11,628 bases of DNA from Clostridiales bacterium (GTDB taxonomy: Bacteria; Bacillota; Clostridia; Christensenellales; CAG-1252). The stretch covers positions 1 to 11,628 of the forward strand of contig DMCI01000096.1 in assembly GCA_003445835.1 (NCBI GenBank), written 5' to 3'. Made by a program: the position numbers and the translations under genes. Of the stretch, positions 5,718-11,628 are shown one piece after another (position 1 is the stretch's first letter; every line of letters begins with the position of its first letter). The notes under the pieces are model-generated. The model saw only the letters and a program-made list of their open reading frames with translations, was not told the origin of the DNA and did not search any database.

Positions 5718-6913
5718 GTATTCGTTGGAACAAACATCTCATTATACTTTACGATAAGCAACAAGGGACGCTTATTTGCGACGCGCTGGAAAGCGCGATC
5801 GGTTCCGCCTTCCCGGAGTGCGACGTCATCACGGTGGACGATATCGGGTATACCAATCCGATCCATCGTTTTTGGAGAGTGAAGTCTTCTCGTTTTTACG
5901 CCAAAAACGCGCGGTTTTTCGTAAGTTGGTTCAGCAAATTCAAGGATAAGAAGGAAACCACCCGTATCAAAGAGGATAGGGAAAATCTTGCTTCGGGCAA
6001 GGAGCATAAGTCAAATTTTTCCGAACGCAGAGGCGCGGGTGTCGGCAGATTGGTCAATATCCTCAACCGGTTCCGTCCCATCGTGGTGGTCGCCACCAAT
6101 CGTTATTCCTTAAAAATGACCCTTTTGGCAAAAAAAATCACGGGGAGCAATGTAAAAGTCGTTGCCGTGATCTCGGATTTTGCTCTGTCCGGTGAGTACG
6201 TCCGTCCCGACGTTGACCTCTATTTGGTCGAAAACGAAGTTTTGAAGGACGGTTTGATGCGTTACGGTGTGGATCGTGATCGCATTTTGATCTCGGGCAT
6301 GCCGTTTTCGGAGGATCAACGTCCCACCCATTCCCGCTTGGAAGCGAGGAAGCTTTTGGGACTGACGGGCGATCTTCCCTTGATCGTGGTGAACGGCGGG
6401 GAATATTGCACCGCCACCATCAAAGATAAAGTCAAAGAATTGTTGTCCGTCGGCGGAAAATACGCGCTTTTGATTCTGACTTACGACAATCATTCCATTA
6501 GGCGCTATTACAAAAAAATCGCGGAAGAGCACGATATTGAAGTGCTTTTCAAAGAGGAACTTGAGTACTCTTTGATCTTTGCGGCGGCAGACGTGATCGT
6601 ATCCCTACCAGATACGCACTTTGTGTTCTCGGCGTTCGTCAACAAGATCCCGGTAGTTTTGTTGGACGGCATCACGGTTTTGGAACACGACGTCTATCGC
6701 TATTTGGTCAGCGGCGCGTTGGTCACGCCCGCCAAGACCCCGCAGGAAACTTACGCCGCCGTCGAGGAACTTTTGATCGATACCGATCGCCGCAACGAGA
6801 TGATCGACAGGGAGCAGGGCTACTATCTGAAAGAGCGTTCTCTTGCGCCCGAGCGTTTGATGTACGATCTTTTGATGATCGAAGCGCCCGTCGAAACGGA
6901 TTACGCGGAGTGA
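5714..6913 (+). CDS. diverged MGDG synthase/UgtP-like glycosyltransferase (GT28 fold)
   Basis: By overall pattern this is a two-domain GT-B protein of the MGDG synthase/UgtP group, which glycosylates diacylglycerol. The best anchors are VVVATNRYSLK (124-134), AVISDFALSGEYVRPDVDLY (151-170), GVDRDRILISGMPFSED (185-201) and LPLIVVNGG (221-229), which line up with UgtP's linker and the start of the C-terminal domain. Length 399 against about 380 for UgtP. A lysine/glutamate-rich stretch (75-107) looks like an insertion. The glycine-rich GxGH-type loop normally near residue 12 is absent (YDKQQGTL instead), and the C-terminal PGG(I/L)T-x-E donor site is replaced by SLPDTHFVFSAF (297-308). Activity and donor are therefore uncertain. 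No signal peptide or membrane segment is seen, which fits a peripheral membrane enzyme. Last gene of the rnj operon, overlapping the U32 gene by 4 bp. Family moderately sure, function unsure. Confidence 0.7.
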   Translation: MSIRWNKHLIILYDKQQGTLICDALESAIGSAFPECDVITVDDIGYTNPIHRFWRVKSSRFYAKNARFFVSWFSKFKDKKETTRIKEDRENLASGKEHKSNFSERRGAGVGRLVNILNRFRPIVVVATNRYSLKMTLLAKKITGSNVKVVAVISDFALSGEYVRPDVDLYLVENEVLKDGLMRYGVDRDRILISGMPFSEDQRPTHSRLEARKLLGLTGDLPLIVVNGGEYCTATIKDKVKELLSVGGKYALLILTYDNHSIRRYYKKIAEEHDIEVLFKEELEYSLIFAAADVIVSLPDTHFVFSAFVNKIPVVLLDGITVLEHDVYRYLVSGALVTPAKTPQETYAAVEELLIDTDRRNEMIDREQGYYLKERSLAPERLMYDLLMIEAPVETDYAE

Positions 6914-6919
6914 TCACTC
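6908..6919. other. 12-bp palindrome holding both convergent stop codons
   Basis: GAGTGATCACTC is perfectly self-complementary. Its central TGATCA contains the plus-strand TGA (6911-6913) and the minus-strand TGA (6916-6914), so two proteins end Glu-stop with no intergenic base. On the plus strand it is followed by TTTTTGCTTTTT, which could act as a weak terminator, but the stem is only 4-5 bp. Confidence 0.55.
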
Positions 6920-7564
6920 TTTTTGCTTTTTATCCTCTTCATCCATCATTTTACCCGCTTCGAAATACGCGTTGGCTCGCGGACTTTTTACTGCGCGCAT
7001 CATCACGGTCAAAAGATACTGGATGGTCAGTCCGAAGATCGCGCTGAGCCACATCGTTGAAAAAGAGTAACTTCCTCCTATATTTCCGCTCATTCGGAAG
7101 AAAATCAAATACAACGTCGATCCGATAAACCCGCCCGTTACGGCGGCAAACAGGCAGGAAGCGAAAGTGCGTCTTGCGGCAAAAGCGCACCACAGACCCG
7201 AAAGGACGGAAAGCAGGGCGGATAGCGCTTTTGGATCAAGGGGCGCATCTTCCAAAAAATGCAGGGTGTAAGCAAAGACCAGACCGGCGTTGCCAAGCAT
7301 TGATATCACGGCAAAAAGTACGTCGCTTGCCTTTTCACTTCTGCGGATCAGGATATAAACGCTTGCCGCGACGGACAACACGCCGCCGAGCGCAAGCGAA
7401 AACTTGCCGATCTTGATCCCACCGCGTACGTTCAACAGGACGATCACGAAGATCAAAAAACTTGCAGCAAAGTCGTTCAGTTTGAGTCTTGACGTGATCC
7501 CTTTGGCAAGTCCGGTCATTACGACGGCAGCAGCCACCAAAAGAGAGAGTTCTCCCAAATACAT
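6914..7564 (-). CDS. uncharacterised polytopic membrane protein
   Basis: I do not recognise a named family. The 216-residue protein is strongly hydrophobic with six or seven likely membrane segments: about 4-20, 32-47, 55-74, 81-103, 110-130, 133-156 and 170-190. A short RGGIKIGKF loop (47-55) lies between segments 2 and 3. The C-terminal tail (191-216) is hydrophilic and charged, ending in DEEDKKQKE, and is probably cytoplasmic. There are no obvious catalytic motifs and no clear signal peptide beyond the first helix. The ATG at 7564 has no visible Shine-Dalgarno sequence. A TTG (codon 9) or GTG (codon 10) preceded by GGGAG within the reading frame is an alternative start that would shorten helix 1. 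It is a single gene, convergent with the glycosyltransferase and divergent from the DUF512 gene. Function unknown, and context gives no firm hint. Confidence 0.75.
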   Translation of the reverse strand: MYLGELSLLVAAAVVMTGLAKGITSRLKLNDFAASFLIFVIVLLNVRGGIKIGKFSLALGGVLSVAASVYILIRRSEKASDVLFAVISMLGNAGLVFAYTLHFLEDAPLDPKALSALLSVLSGLWCAFAARRTFASCLFAAVTGGFIGSTLYLIFFRMSGNIGGSYSFSTMWLSAIFGLTIQYLLTVMMRAVKSPRANAYFEAGKMMDEEDKKQKE

Positions 7565-7662
7565 ACCGATAGGATGCGCGTTTTGCGCCGTTTCATTCTT
7601 TTTTTTGTTTGTGGGAATGGGCGTCGATTTAATTGACTTTTGCTTTTTTTTATACTATCTTT
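7565..7662. other. short divergent intergenic region
   Basis: It contains the plus-strand promoter elements of the DUF512 gene and several T-tracts (for example 7608-7616 and 7643-7651). No clear promoter for the leftward membrane protein gene was found, and neither gene has a good Shine-Dalgarno sequence here. Confidence 0.5.
7633..7661 (+). promoter_or_regulatory. promoter of the DUF512-der operon, almost on top of the start codon
   Basis: TTGACT (7633-7638), 17 bp, TATCTT (7656-7661) predicts a start near 7668. Alternatively TATACT (7651-7656), with weak TTTAAT (7628-7633) as -35, predicts a start at about 7663. Both readings put +1 on or beside one of the two in-frame ATGs (7663, 7669), implying a leaderless or nearly leaderless mRNA. 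Confidence 0.5.
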
Positions 7663-8961
7663 ATGTTTATGGATAGACAGGCGCGCATTGTGAAAAAGGT
7701 TTTGCGAGGGAGCGTCGCAAAAAAAGCGGGAATTTTGCCGGGGGATGAGATCCTTTCCATCGGCGGATATCCTTTCGTGGACGACGCCGATCTTGCTTTT
7801 TACGAAGTGGACGAACGCGTAGCCCTCACCGTGCTGAGAAACGGGGAGAAACTGTCTTTTGAGATAGAAAAAGATGCGGACGAGCCTCTCGGCATTGAGA
7901 TGAATCAATCCGATTACATCATCCCTTGCAAAAACGATTGCATGTTTTGTTTCGTGCGTCAATTGCCCAAAGGGATGCGCAAGACCCTTTACGTCAAAGA
8001 CGACGACTATCGTATGAGCTTTGCAATGGGCAGTTACGTCACTCTTTCCAATTTGACGGAAGAAGACCTTGACCGTATCAAAAGGCTTTCCCTTTCGCCT
8101 TTGTATATCTCGGTACATTGCTTCACGCCCGAACTCAAGCGGAAAATATGCAAGAACCCCAAAAGCGGAGATCTTTTCAAGGTTTTGAAAGAGTTGGCGG
8201 CGGCGCATATTACAATGCACACCCAAGTGGTGATGATGGAAGGGATCAACGACGGGGAAGAACTGCGCCTGACCATCACGGAACTTGCCAAATTATATCC
8301 TGCCGTGAAGACGGTCGCCGTGGTGCCTGTCGGTTTAACCAAGCATAGAGAGGGGTTGACAAAACTTTCTCCGATTTCGCCGGAAAACGCCCGTCGTACG
8401 ATCAAGATGGTGGAAGCTTTCAACGACGAAATGAAAAAGAAAAACGGCGAGCCTTTTGCGTTTTGTTCGGACGAAATGTATTTGATCGGCGGGGTGGAAT
8501 TGCCGCCCTACGAGTCGTACGGCGAGTTTGAGCAGATCGAAAACGGCGTCGGTTTGGTCGCGGATTTTTTCGATTGCGCGGAGTACGCTTTGAAAGAGGG
8601 CGTCGTTCCCAAAGGAGAATACAGCGCGATCACGGGGATGTCTTTTGCGCCGTTGCTTGAAAAATACGCGAGGGAACTGGAATCCAAATACGACGTCAAG
8701 ATCGACGTTTGTCCCGTTCGCAACGACTTCTTCGGTGAAACGGTGACGGTATCGGGACTTGTGACGGGCGGCGATATCATCAAACAGTACAAAGGCAAAC
8801 TCAAAAAGGACATCATCATCCCCCGTACGATGCTTCGTGAGTTCAGCGGCGTTTTCTTGGATGAAGTCACCCTTTGTCAGTTGGAACAAACGCTTGGCGT
8901 GCGCGCTCACGTAGCCGACGGCGGCGACGGATTTATAAGAATTTTAGGCGGTGAACAATGA
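7663..8961 (+). CDS. DUF512 family protein with PDZ and radical SAM-type Fe-S domains
   Basis: Protein of the conserved DUF512/TIGR03279-type family, widespread in Clostridia and cyanobacteria but without an established function. Numbering from the ATG at 7663: a PDZ-like domain occupies about 7-70 (GSVAKKAGILPGDEILSIGG). A C-x3-C-x2-C cluster follows (C89, C93, C96), a radical-SAM-like Fe-S ligand set. Then come family-typical blocks QLPKGMRKTLYVKDDDYRMSF, LSPLYISVH, GINDGEEL, VAVVPVGLTKHREGL and QIENGVG, and a C-terminal DUF512 domain (about 290-430) with FFGETVTVSGLVTGGD. No frameshift is seen. There is no Shine-Dalgarno sequence before ATG 7663 or ATG 7669, and promoter position suggests leaderless translation. 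TTG 7633 would add an implausible hydrophobic tail and overlap the promoter. Overlaps der by 4 bp (ATGA). The DUF512-der pairing recurs in Clostridia, hinting at a role linked to ribosome assembly or RNA, which is inference. Confidence 0.88.
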   Translation: MFMDRQARIVKKVLRGSVAKKAGILPGDEILSIGGYPFVDDADLAFYEVDERVALTVLRNGEKLSFEIEKDADEPLGIEMNQSDYIIPCKNDCMFCFVRQLPKGMRKTLYVKDDDYRMSFAMGSYVTLSNLTEEDLDRIKRLSLSPLYISVHCFTPELKRKICKNPKSGDLFKVLKELAAAHITMHTQVVMMEGINDGEELRLTITELAKLYPAVKTVAVVPVGLTKHREGLTKLSPISPENARRTIKMVEAFNDEMKKKNGEPFAFCSDEMYLIGGVELPPYESYGEFEQIENGVGLVADFFDCAEYALKEGVVPKGEYSAITGMSFAPLLEKYARELESKYDVKIDVCPVRNDFFGETVTVSGLVTGGDIIKQYKGKLKKDIIIPRTMLREFSGVFLDEVTLCQLEQTLGVRAHVADGGDGFIRILGGEQ

Positions 8962-10283
8962 GCAAACCATTACTTGCGATCGTGGGTAGACCCAACGTGG
9001 GGAAATCCACTCTATTCAACAAAATCGTGGGAAAGCGGATCAGTATCTCCCACAATACGCCGGGCGTAACGCGCGACCGCATCTATGCCGACGCCTCTTG
9101 GTGCGGCTATAACTTTACGGTCATCGACACCGGCGGCATCGAGTACAAAAGCGAAGATATGATGTGGAAGCATATCCGTACACAGGCGGAAACGGCGATA
9201 GAGATCGCGGATTGCATCATCTTCGTCGTGGACGGAAAGGGCGGTTTGCTTCCCGACGACTTTGATATTGCGGAAATGCTCCGTCAAAGCCGTAAGCCCG
9301 TCGTACTTGCCGTCAACAAGTTGGACAATCCCTTTGAAACCGCTTACGAGTTTTACGAGTTGGGGCTTGGGGATCCCTTCGTGCTTTCGGCGGAACACAA
9401 TATCGGCATCGGCGATATTTTGGAAGAAGCCTGCAAGCATCTCAAAAAAGTGGAAGAAGAGGGCGAGGACGACTCGATCAAAATTGCCGTCGTCGGCAAG
9501 CCCAATGCGGGAAAGAGTTCCCTCGTCAACAAGATACTGGGTACCAAAAGGACCATCGTCAGCGACGTTGCGGGTACCACGCGTGACGCGATCGACTCTC
9601 CTTTTGAACACAACGGTGAGAAGTATACTTTGATCGATACCGCGGGGATCCGTCGCAAACGCAGCGTGGAAGAGGACGTCGAGTACTACAGCGTTCTTCG
9701 CGCTTTCGGCGCGATCAAAAGGGCGGACGTCGTTTTGATCGTCGTTGACGCCGAAGAAGGTTTGACCGAGCAGGACGTCCGTATCGCCGGCAAAGTGCAC
9801 GAAGAGGGTAAGGCGAGCATCGTCGTGATGAACAAGTGGGACAAGATCGAAAAAGATACCCACACGGTTGAAAAGTTCAATAAAGACCTCAAAGAAAAGT
9901 TGAAGTTTATGGATTACTTCGTCCCCGCCTACGTTTCCGCGCTTACGGGCAAAAGAGTGGATAAGCTTCTTGACGAAGCAAAACGCGTATGTGAAAACGC
10001 AAAACGTCGTATCACGACGGGTATCGTCAACGACGTCGTCATGAACCTCGTTGCGATGAACGAACCGCCCACAAAGAACGGACGCAGGCTTAAGATCTTT
10101 TTTGCCACGCAGGCAAGCGTTTGTCCGCCCGCTTTCGTCGTGTTTACCAACGATTCTTCTTTGATGCACTTTTCCTATTTGCGTTACTTGGAAAACGGGC
10201 TCAGAGAGTCTTTTGATTTTTCCGGAACGCCTATTCGCATAATTGTGCGTGACAAGACGGAAGAAAACGATTATAATGTCTAA
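8958..10283 (+). CDS. der: ribosome biogenesis GTPase Der (EngA)
   Basis: Essential double GTPase that assists 50S ribosomal subunit assembly in the cytoplasm. The two G domains are in tandem. Domain 1 has GRPNVGKS (10-17), TPGVTRD (34-40), DTGG (57-60) and NKLD (120-123). Domain 2 has GKPNAGKS (180-187), AGTTRD (215-220), DTAG (227-230), NKWD (292-295) and SALTGK (318-323). An acidic linker (about 165-173) joins them, and the C-terminal KH-like RNA-binding domain covers about 345-435. At 441 residues it has normal family length and all nucleotide-binding motifs are intact. The ATG overlaps the DUF512 stop by 4 bp and is preceded by AGGCGGTG. The last codons contain a promoter-like sequence for the downstream aminotransferase. 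Confidence 0.97.
   Translation: MSKPLLAIVGRPNVGKSTLFNKIVGKRISISHNTPGVTRDRIYADASWCGYNFTVIDTGGIEYKSEDMMWKHIRTQAETAIEIADCIIFVVDGKGGLLPDDFDIAEMLRQSRKPVVLAVNKLDNPFETAYEFYELGLGDPFVLSAEHNIGIGDILEEACKHLKKVEEEGEDDSIKIAVVGKPNAGKSSLVNKILGTKRTIVSDVAGTTRDAIDSPFEHNGEKYTLIDTAGIRRKRSVEEDVEYYSVLRAFGAIKRADVVLIVVDAEEGLTEQDVRIAGKVHEEGKASIVVMNKWDKIEKDTHTVEKFNKDLKEKLKFMDYFVPAYVSALTGKRVDKLLDEAKRVCENAKRRITTGIVNDVVMNLVAMNEPPTKNGRRLKIFFATQASVCPPAFVVFTNDSSLMHFSYLRYLENGLRESFDFSGTPIRIIVRDKTEENDYNV
10249..10277 (+). promoter_or_regulatory. internal promoter at the 3' end of der, for the aminotransferase
   Basis: GTGACA (10249-10254, five of six consensus bases), a 17-bp spacer and perfect TATAAT (10272-10277), all within der codons. 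Predicted start near 10284-10286, leaving a very short leader (about 10-12 nt) that would still contain the GGAGG ribosome binding site at 10286-10290. This would let the aminotransferase be transcribed independently of DUF512-der. Confidence 0.5.
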
Positions 10284-10295
10284 TCGGAGGTTCTT

Positions 10296-11576
10296 ATGAA
10301 ATACGAATCACTGACTAAAGAAGAACTCAAAAGCAACCTTTCTTCGGAGAAAAAGAGGTACAATTCCTTTTTGAAGGAGAAGCTTTCCTTGGATATGTCC
10401 AGGGGCAAGCCGGCGTCCGAGCAACTTGATCTTGCCGCTCCGCTTTTCTCCGTACTGAACAAAGATACCAAATTTCCCAAGGGCCCCGATTACAGAAACT
10501 ACGGGCTTTTGGATGGCATTCCCGAGATGAAAAAGTTGTTTGCGGAACTGTTTGACATCCCCGAAGAGTACGTTTTCGTGGGCGGCAACAGCTCGCTGAA
10601 CTTGATGTACGATATGATCTCGGACGCGATGTTGACCGGCGTGTTGGGCTCCACGCCTTGGGTGCGTTTGTCCGGCAAAGTCAAGTTTATTTGTCCCGTT
10701 CCCGGATACGATAGGCATTTCAACATCTGTGAAAAACTCGGTATCGAGATGATTTCCGTCCCGATGAACGAAGACGGCCCCGATATGAACGTCGTGGAAA
10801 GTTTGGTCGCTACCGACCCCTTTATCAAGGGTATTTGGTGCGTGCCGCGCTTCTCCAATCCGGGCGGGATCGTTTACTCGGAAGAGGTCGTACGTCGTTT
10901 GGCTACGATGAAGACTGCCGCCGCCGATTTTAGGATCTATTACGACAACTCTTATTTCGTGCACGTTCTTACCGAGGACGCGCCCAAACTCGCAAATATC
11001 TTCCGCATCGCAAAAGAGTTCGGCACGGAAGACCGTATTTATATGTTCTCTTCCACATCCAAGATCACCCTTGCGGGCAGCGGCGTCGCAATGATCGCGG
11101 CTTCTCCCAAGAATATGGCGTCCATCAAGGAAAAGATGGGGTGGAAGACCATCGGTTTCAACAAGGTTTGGCAGTACGCGCACTTTCTGTATTTGCAATC
11201 TGCGGAACACGTTAAGGAGATCATGCACGCGCAAGCGGCTTTGATCCGTCCCAAATTCGACATCGTTTTGGACGCGTTCGACAAAGCGTTCGGCGACAGC
11301 GATACCGTCACCTGGAACACTCCCAAAGGCGGTTACTTCATTTGTTTGAAGTGTATGAACGGCACGGCAAAAGCCATCTGGACGCTTTGCAAAAAAGCGG
11401 GGCTTACCATCACGCCGGCAGGCGCTTCGCATCCGTTGCATTTTGACGACTCCGACTCCTATCTTCGTATCGCGCCGACGTATCCTTCCGTTGAGGATCT
11501 CAAAAAGGCGACGGACGTTTTGGTCACGGTGGTCAAGATCGTCACGTTGGAAAGTCTTTTGGCAAAGGCGGAATGA
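10296..11576 (+). CDS. aspartate aminotransferase, subgroup Ic (PF12897 type)
   Basis: PLP enzyme expected to interconvert aspartate and 2-oxoglutarate with oxaloacetate and glutamate, linking nitrogen metabolism to the TCA cycle and to aspartate-family amino acids. It belongs to the atypical AspAT group Ic, also seen in Actinobacteria. Conserved blocks are LDMSRGKPASEQLDL (32-46), YRNYGLLDGIPE (66-77), GGNSSLNLMYD (96-106), CPVPGYDRHF (133-142), KGIWCVPRFSNPGG (178-191, N188), YYDNSY (215-220, D217 and Y220), PLP lysine K256 in SSTSKITLAGSG, PKGGYF (343-348), and R391 in YLRIAPTYP for the substrate carboxylate. At 426 residues it is full length. GGAGG lies 5 nt before the ATG, 12 bp after der. 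Third gene of the DUF512-der unit but probably also with its own promoter. Function is inferred by family, and related amino acids could be substrates. Confidence 0.92.
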   Translation: MKYESLTKEELKSNLSSEKKRYNSFLKEKLSLDMSRGKPASEQLDLAAPLFSVLNKDTKFPKGPDYRNYGLLDGIPEMKKLFAELFDIPEEYVFVGGNSSLNLMYDMISDAMLTGVLGSTPWVRLSGKVKFICPVPGYDRHFNICEKLGIEMISVPMNEDGPDMNVVESLVATDPFIKGIWCVPRFSNPGGIVYSEEVVRRLATMKTAAADFRIYYDNSYFVHVLTEDAPKLANIFRIAKEFGTEDRIYMFSSTSKITLAGSGVAMIAASPKNMASIKEKMGWKTIGFNKVWQYAHFLYLQSAEHVKEIMHAQAALIRPKFDIVLDAFDKAFGDSDTVTWNTPKGGYFICLKCMNGTAKAIWTLCKKAGLTITPAGASHPLHFDDSDSYLRIAPTYPSVEDLKKATDVLVTVVKIVTLESLLAKAE

Positions 11577-11586
11577 TGTTAAAAAT

Positions 11587-11613
11587 CGGTTGTTGAAAAG
11601 CAGCCGTTTTTTT
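11587..11613 (+). terminator. intrinsic terminator of the DUF512-der-aminotransferase operon
   Basis: CGGTTGT (11587-11593) pairs with GCAGCCG (11600-11606), 7 bp including two G-U pairs, across a TGAAAA loop, followed by seven Ts (11607-11613). The A-run at 11581-11585 could pair with the T-run. It lies 10 nt after the aminotransferase stop codon. Confidence 0.85.
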
Positions 11614-11628
11614 ATGTTTGTCAAACGC

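Noticed and set aside
6908..6931. Palindrome plus T-rich tract as a true intrinsic terminator
   Set aside because: Only 4-5 base pairs around a 4-nt loop, and the T-tract is broken. Kept as a palindrome note only.
7580..7616. GCGC-GTTTT-GCGC followed by a T-run as a plus-strand terminator
   Set aside because: The stem is 4 bp, the T-run is separated from it, and no plus-strand transcript is expected to end there.
7633..7662. TTG at 7633 as the start of the DUF512 protein
   Set aside because: It would add a hydrophobic stretch not typical of the family, overlap the predicted promoter, and lacks a spaced Shine-Dalgarno sequence.
9012..10169. Antisense open frame of 385 codons opposite der
   Set aside because: Der carries all its motifs on the plus strand. 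The antisense translation is low-complexity and motif-free, with the same codon-bias explanation.
10308..11624. Long antisense open frame of 438 codons opposite the aminotransferase
   Set aside because: It mirrors the aminotransferase, runs through its terminator, has no family motifs, and is explained by rare use of codons whose complement is a stop (TTA, CTA, TCA) in the real gene.
11614..11628. ATG just after the final terminator as the start of another gene
   Set aside because: No ribosome binding site, it directly follows the U-run, and only five codons are visible before the window ends.
1..11628. Mobile elements, CRISPR array, tRNA/rRNA genes, toxin-antitoxin or defence genes
   Set aside because: No transposase, integrase, repeat-spacer pattern, tRNA-like fold or defence-type protein was seen on either strand. 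Gene content and base composition look uniform.

Overview
This is an ordinary bacterial chromosomal window of mid GC content, densely packed with housekeeping genes. The gene set suggests an anaerobic low-G+C Gram-positive lineage (Bacillota, probably class Clostridia): an RNase J, a single U32 tRNA/rRNA hydroxylation-type protein, a PDZ/radical-SAM DUF512 protein next to the GTPase Der, and a type Ic aspartate aminotransferase. That placement is inferred from gene content and protein style. The exact genus cannot be told. I see no mobile element, CRISPR array, RNA gene, prophage or obvious horizontally acquired block.

Left part (1-2577, all minus strand). Transcription runs right to left. 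A stand-alone sugar-1-phosphate nucleotidyltransferase (2577 to 1873) ends in a clear intrinsic terminator (1831-1860). A consensus-like promoter (1706-1734) then drives serC (1673-597) and serA (587 to beyond position 1). The two serine genes are separated by 9 bp, with the serA ribosome binding site overlapping the serC stop codon. Together they supply the first two steps of the phosphoserine pathway. The region upstream of the serC promoter holds two near-perfect dyads that may be operators.

Middle part (2578-6913, plus strand). A TTGACT-17-TATAAT promoter starts a tightly overlapping three-gene operon: RNase J (rnj), a U32-family protein, and a diverged MGDG-synthase-like glycosyltransferase. 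The genes overlap by 1 and 4 bp. The operon is mainly about RNA processing and RNA modification, with a glycosyltransferase-fold protein as a passenger. That protein lacks the usual donor-binding signatures.

Right part (6914-11628). An uncharacterised polytopic membrane protein (7564-6914, minus) converges exactly with the glycosyltransferase. Their stop codons abut inside a 12-bp palindrome. Divergent from it is a three-gene plus-strand operon: the DUF512 PDZ/radical SAM protein (probably translated from a leaderless or nearly leaderless mRNA), der (ribosome-assembly GTPase), and a type Ic aspartate aminotransferase. It ends in an intrinsic terminator (11587-11613). A good sigma-A-type promoter inside the last codons of der could transcribe the aminotransferase on its own.

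I did not find a convincing undescribed multi-gene system. The most unusual items are the motif-poor glycosyltransferase, the apparently leaderless DUF512 start, the internal promoters, and the orphan membrane protein.
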